Positions 6,554-9,573 of a stretch of 9,573 bases of DNA are shown here, one piece after another. The notes beneath the pieces are model-generated. The model worked only from the letters and a program-made list of their open reading frames with translations, made no database searches and was not told the origin of the DNA. Origin of the DNA: an uncultured Gemmatimonadota bacterium (GTDB taxonomy: Bacteria > Gemmatimonadota > Gemmatimonadetes > Gemmatimonadales > Gemmatimonadaceae); the NCBI GenBank assembly GCA_946479895.1, contig CAMLHT010000138.1:1-9573 (forward strand), given 5' to 3'. Within the stretch, counting starts at the first letter, position 1. Each line of letters opens with the position of its first letter. Both the position numbers and the translations under genes were made by a program.

Positions 6554-6626
6554 GGGGGAGAGAGGTATAGAGGGATAGGGGGACAGGGGGAGAGGAAAGG
6601 ACTATCCCTCTATCCCCCTATCCCTC
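6554..6626 (+). repeat. Degenerate 8-base tandem units in inverted orientation, forming a long hairpin
   Basis: One base after the M28 stop codon, five consecutive 8-mers fit the pattern G-R-G-G-K-A-N-A (6554-6561, 6562-6569, 6570-6577, 6578-6585, 6586-6593). After a 9-base spacer (6594-6602) come three 8-mers of the complementary type TATCCCYC (6603-6610, 6611-6618, 6619-6626). Pairing 6570-6593 with 6603-6626 gives 24 positions with 21 Watson-Crick pairs, one G-T(U) pair and two mismatches. Because the units repeat, an 8-base shifted pairing is also possible. It could serve as a transcription terminator for the M28 gene, a T-rich run (TTTTCC) following at 6636, or be a dispersed intergenic repeat of the genome. 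Confidence 0.8.
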
Positions 6627-6646
6627 TCTTGGTCCTTTTCCTGCTC

Positions 6647-6651
6647 GGAAG
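6647..6651 (+). promoter_or_regulatory. Ribosome-binding site GGAAG of treZ
   Basis: GGAAG ends eight bases before the ATG at 6660, supporting that start. The promoter must lie within or beyond the repeat structure directly upstream, since only 33 bases separate the array from the start codon. Confidence 0.5.
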
Positions 6652-6659
6652 CGCCGGCA

Positions 6660-8558
6660 ATGGACCGAAAGAACCACGCAATTCCCGGATGGCGCCGGCT
6701 CCCGGTCGGTGTCGAGCTGAACCCTTCCGGTGGCGCCCACGCCCGCGTGTGGGCGCCACGGCGACGATCCGTCGAGCTCGTCACCTACGACGCGAAAGGA
6801 GCGCTGACGTCAGCGGCCGAGCTGGCCCGCGATGAAGCGGGGTACTTCAGCGGCGACGTCGACGGCGTCGAGGCGGGGACTCTCTATCGCTTCCGTCTCG
6901 ATGGGAAGGATGCCTTTCCCGATCCGGCCTCGCGCCACCAGCCGGAGGGTCCGCACGGACCGTCCCGTGTCATCGATCCCGCCACCTTCAGGTGGAGCGA
7001 TTCGTCGTGGCAGGGAGTGGCGATCGACGGCCAGGTGATCTCGGAGATACACGTCGGGACGTTCACGCCGGAGGGCACCTTCCGCGCGGCGGCAACGAAG
7101 CTCGATCACTTCGCCGACGTCGGGATCACGATGCTCGAGATCATGCCGGTGAACGACTTCGGCGGACGATTCGGCTGGGGCTACGACGGCGTCAACTGGT
7201 TCGCGCCGTCGCGCCTCTACGGCACGCCGGACGACCTGCGCGCATTCGTGGACGCCGCGCACGCGCGCGGGATCGCGGTCATCCTCGACGTGGTCTACAA
7301 CCACTTCGGCCCGGACGGCCATTACCTGCCGCAGTTCTCCGACACGTACATGTCGAAGGAGGTCACGGACTGGGGCGACGCGATCAACTACGACGGCAAA
7401 GGTTCGGCCGGTGTGCGGGAGCTCGCGGTGTCCAACGCGCGCCACTGGATCGAGGAATACCACGTCGACGGGCTTCGGCTCGACGCGACCCAGAACATCA
7501 ACGATCGCAGTGAGCGTCACCTGGTGGCCGAGCTGACCGCGGCGGCGCGGCGGGCGGCCGGAAACCGGAGGATCGTCGTGATCGCCGAGAACGAGCCACA
7601 GGATTCGCGGCTGCTCGAGGCACCGGATGGCGGCGGCGTGGACGCCATCTGGAACGACGACTTCCACCACACCGCGTTCGTGTCGATGACCGGCAACAAC
7701 CAGGCATACCTGAGCGGCTACCTCGGTCACCCGCAGGAGTTCGTCTCGTCGGCGAAGTACGGATTCCTGTACCAGGGCCAGCACTATGCATGGCAGAAGC
7801 ACCGGCGAGGAACGTCGTCGCTGCGCCTCGCCCCGAAGCACTTCGTGAATTTCCTGGAGAGCCATGACCAGGTCTCGAACCTCGCCCGAAGCATGCGGAT
7901 GCATCAACTCGCCAGCCCGGGCATGTGTCGCGCACTCAAGGGCCTGCTGCTGCTGATGCCACAGACGCCGATGCTCTTTCAGGGGGAGGAGTTCGGAGCG
8001 ACCGCTCCGTTTCCCTTCTTCGCCGGGCATTCCGGAGAGCTCGCCGCGGGCGTGAAGAAAGGCAGGCTGGAGTTCCTCAAGCAGTTCCCCGGCGTCAAGC
8101 ACGGCGGCGAGCGCACGGTGCTCGATCCGTCGGACGAGGAGACCATGCGGTCGAGCCGCATCGACTGGAAGCAACGGGAGGCCAACGCGGCGTCGCTCCT
8201 CCTCCATCGCGACCTGATCCGCCTGCGGAAGACCGATCCGGTCATCTCGGCCCAGTGCAGCGCGGCGACCGGTGACCTGGATGGCGCCGTGCTGGACCAC
8301 CATGCGTTCGTGCTGCGCTACTTCTCACGGACGCATGGCGACAGGCTCGTGATCGTCAACCTCGGCATCGGCCTGCGGCTCGATCCGGCGCCCGAGCCAT
8401 TGCTCGCGCCTCCGGCCGGAATGTCGTGGAAGACGAAGTGGTCTTCCGAGTGCGTGGAGTACGGCGGATACGGCACGCCGCCACTCGATGCCGAAGGTCA
8501 GGGGTGGATCATACCCGCCCAGGCCACCGTGCTGCTCGAGCCGGTGCCGGCCGAATGA
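6660..8558 (+). CDS. treZ: Malto-oligosyltrehalose trehalohydrolase (GH13, TreZ)
   Basis: TreZ hydrolyses the alpha-1,4 bond next to the terminal trehalose of maltooligosyl-trehalose, releasing trehalose in the cytoplasm. The 632-residue protein is close to the family length. An N-terminal CBM48-like beta domain (about 12-105, with GVELNPSGGAHARVWAP) precedes a GH13 barrel. Landmarks are ISEIHVGTFTPEGTF (127-141), EIMPVNDFGGRFGWGYDGV (160-178), DVVYNHFGPDGHYL (210-223), nucleophile D275 in GLRLDATQNI, acid/base E310 in VIAENEP and transition-state aspartate D403 in FLESHDQVSN. QTPMLFQGEEFGA and a C-terminal beta domain follow. All three catalytic acids are present. The stop codon overlaps the start of the debranching enzyme gene by ATGA, linking glucan debranching to trehalose release. 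No treY is inside the window. Confidence 0.95.
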   Translation: MDRKNHAIPGWRRLPVGVELNPSGGAHARVWAPRRRSVELVTYDAKGALTSAAELARDEAGYFSGDVDGVEAGTLYRFRLDGKDAFPDPASRHQPEGPHGPSRVIDPATFRWSDSSWQGVAIDGQVISEIHVGTFTPEGTFRAAATKLDHFADVGITMLEIMPVNDFGGRFGWGYDGVNWFAPSRLYGTPDDLRAFVDAAHARGIAVILDVVYNHFGPDGHYLPQFSDTYMSKEVTDWGDAINYDGKGSAGVRELAVSNARHWIEEYHVDGLRLDATQNINDRSERHLVAELTAAARRAAGNRRIVVIAENEPQDSRLLEAPDGGGVDAIWNDDFHHTAFVSMTGNNQAYLSGYLGHPQEFVSSAKYGFLYQGQHYAWQKHRRGTSSLRLAPKHFVNFLESHDQVSNLARSMRMHQLASPGMCRALKGLLLLMPQTPMLFQGEEFGATAPFPFFAGHSGELAAGVKKGRLEFLKQFPGVKHGGERTVLDPSDEETMRSSRIDWKQREANAASLLLHRDLIRLRKTDPVISAQCSAATGDLDGAVLDHHAFVLRYFSRTHGDRLVIVNLGIGLRLDPAPEPLLAPPAGMSWKTKWSSECVEYGGYGTPPLDAEGQGWIIPAQATVLLEPVPAE

Positions 8559-9573
8559 CGCGGCGACTGCTCGACTCCGTCCTGCGTCCGCTCGCGCTGC
8601 CAGAGGACGCGAAGGCTCGCGCCGATCTCCTGACGGACTCGGAGTGGCTCGTCACGAACGGGATGGGAGGGTACGCCTCCAGCTCGGTATCGTGCGCCAA
8701 CACGCGCCGGTACCACGGCCTGCTCGTCGCGGCCCTGCCGAATCCGTATGGCCGCATGGTCATGCTCAGCAAGCTGGAAGAGGTGGTGACCGGAGCCACC
8801 GGATCGCGGCTCGAGCTGGGCGATCCGGCGGTCCATGCGCGGGTGCTGACGGCGTTCAGGCTCGAGGCAGGCTTGCCGGTGTGGGAGTTCGAGTGCGACG
8901 GCATCCGACTGGAGAAGCGCGTGTGGATGCCGCACCGGCAGAACACCGTCTTCGTCGCCTACCGGCTGCTCCATGGCAGCTCGGCCACGATCGAGCTGCG
9001 GCCGTCCATGCACTTCCGCGGATACGAGGAGGCGGTGGACTCCGAGCGCGGCCGAACGGGGTATCGGTCGGAGGAAGCGGATGGCGTACGCTGCGTCCTG
9101 AGTGATCATCCGCTGCCCGCCCTGCAGATGCGCGTCGAAGGCACCGGAGTGACCTTCGTCGACGACCCGACGACGAAGTCGGAGCTCGAATTCCCGGTGG
9201 AGAGCGCACGCGGATTCGGGGCGCGGGGGCAGAGCTGGAGCCCCGGCTTCTATCGCGCCGAGCTCCGGCCGGATGAGGAGGTCGCGTTCTGCGGCTCGAC
9301 GGACGAGCGCGACGTGATGCTCGCGCTGTCATCGGAGGAATCGCGGTTGTGCGAGATCGAGCGCCGACGCCGGCTCGCGCGCCAGGCCGACGAAGGGCTT
9401 CAGGACCCGGTGGGCATCGAGCTGGTCCTGGCGGCCGACCAGTTCATCATCGTGCCCGCCGGCCGCGTGATCGACGCGACCCGCGCGAAGGCGATGGGCG
9501 ACGAGATTCGCACCGTCATCGCCGGCTATCACTGGTTCACCGACTGGGGCCGCGACACGATGATCAGCCTCGA
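8555..9573 (+). CDS. Glycogen debranching enzyme, GH133/archaeal-type amylo-alpha-1,6-glucosidase (3' end cut by window edge)
   Basis: The ATG at 8555 overlaps the treZ stop, and 339 complete codons are visible. The N-terminal GDE_N-type domain starts with EWLVTNGMGGYASSSVSCAN at about residue 30, followed by TRRYHGLLVAALP, the most recognisable block of the family. The window stops just inside the catalytic GDE_C domain, at GYHWFTDWGRDTMISL (324-339), which matches its opening block. The family removes alpha-1,6 branches from glycogen-like glucans, supplying linear maltodextrins. The family usually runs to about 650-720 residues, so roughly half the gene is missing here. No clear ribosome-binding site precedes the start, consistent with coupling to treZ. 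Trehalose operons of the TreY/TreZ type more often carry the GH13 isoamylase TreX (GlgX-like) for this step. Confidence 0.9.
   Translation, partial: MTRRLLDSVLRPLALPEDAKARADLLTDSEWLVTNGMGGYASSSVSCANTRRYHGLLVAALPNPYGRMVMLSKLEEVVTGATGSRLELGDPAVHARVLTAFRLEAGLPVWEFECDGIRLEKRVWMPHRQNTVFVAYRLLHGSSATIELRPSMHFRGYEEAVDSERGRTGYRSEEADGVRCVLSDHPLPALQMRVEGTGVTFVDDPTTKSELEFPVESARGFGARGQSWSPGFYRAELRPDEEVAFCGSTDERDVMLALSSEESRLCEIERRRRLARQADEGLQDPVGIELVLAADQFIIVPAGRVIDATRAKAMGDEIRTVIAGYHWFTDWGRDTMISL

Noticed and set aside
6810..8303. Open frame of 497 codons on the - strand
   Set aside because: It is antisense to treZ, where all three catalytic acids are present; no motif is seen in the antisense product despite its length.
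8498..9109. Overlapping frames on both strands around 8488-9109
   Set aside because: They shadow the end of treZ and the debranching enzyme, which has the family block at residues 30-60 in the third frame.
1..9573. CRISPR arrays, tRNA or rRNA genes, transposases, phage genes, toxin-antitoxin pairs
   Set aside because: No spaced repeat array, cloverleaf, rRNA core or mobile-element protein could be recognised on either strand.

Overview
The window comes from a high-GC bacterium with densely packed genes and strong G/C bias at third codon positions. Secreted proteins have export signals ending in AHAQ or NAQA, and M28 peptidases, MprF/VirJ and trehalose genes occur together. This suits a Gemmatimonadota-like soil or sediment bacterium; the phylum is an inference from style, since no marker gene is present.

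Layout. On the minus strand, positions 1-1788 hold a two-component system: an OmpR-type response regulator (1105-1788) whose 3' end overlaps the start of a sensor histidine kinase (1-1112, truncated by the window edge). A 158-bp divergent intergenic region separates it from a rightward block. That block starts with a small, very basic, secreted Lys/Thr-rich protein (1947-2222). Next is a gap holding a 12-bp palindrome and a perfect 12-bp-stem inverted repeat. A short-form MprF-type aminoacyl-phosphatidylglycerol synthase follows (2410-4026, or from 2242 if the longest reading is used). It overlaps by ATGA a VirJ/AcvB-type periplasmic hydrolase (4023-4733). An M28 zinc metallopeptidase lipoprotein (4837-6552) comes next, then a conspicuous array of degenerate 8-base units in inverted orientation (6554-6626). 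The window ends with treZ (6660-8558), which overlaps by ATGA a GH133-type glycogen debranching enzyme cut by the window end (8555 onward).

How the genes may work together. MprF attaches amino acids to phosphatidylglycerol, and the AcvB/VirJ family includes a lysyl-PG hydrolase, so the overlapping pair is a plausible synthesis/turnover module for membrane charge. The two-component system and the cationic secreted protein beside it invite the idea of an envelope-charge stress locus, but nothing in the sequence proves regulation. TreZ and the debranching enzyme form a separate module that would turn glycogen-type glucan into trehalose with a TreY partner not seen here.

I see no tRNA, rRNA, CRISPR, phage or transposase gene. 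The genes belong to known families. The least explained items are the 8-base inverted array, the perfect hairpin at the 5' end of the mprF reading frame, and the small cationic protein.
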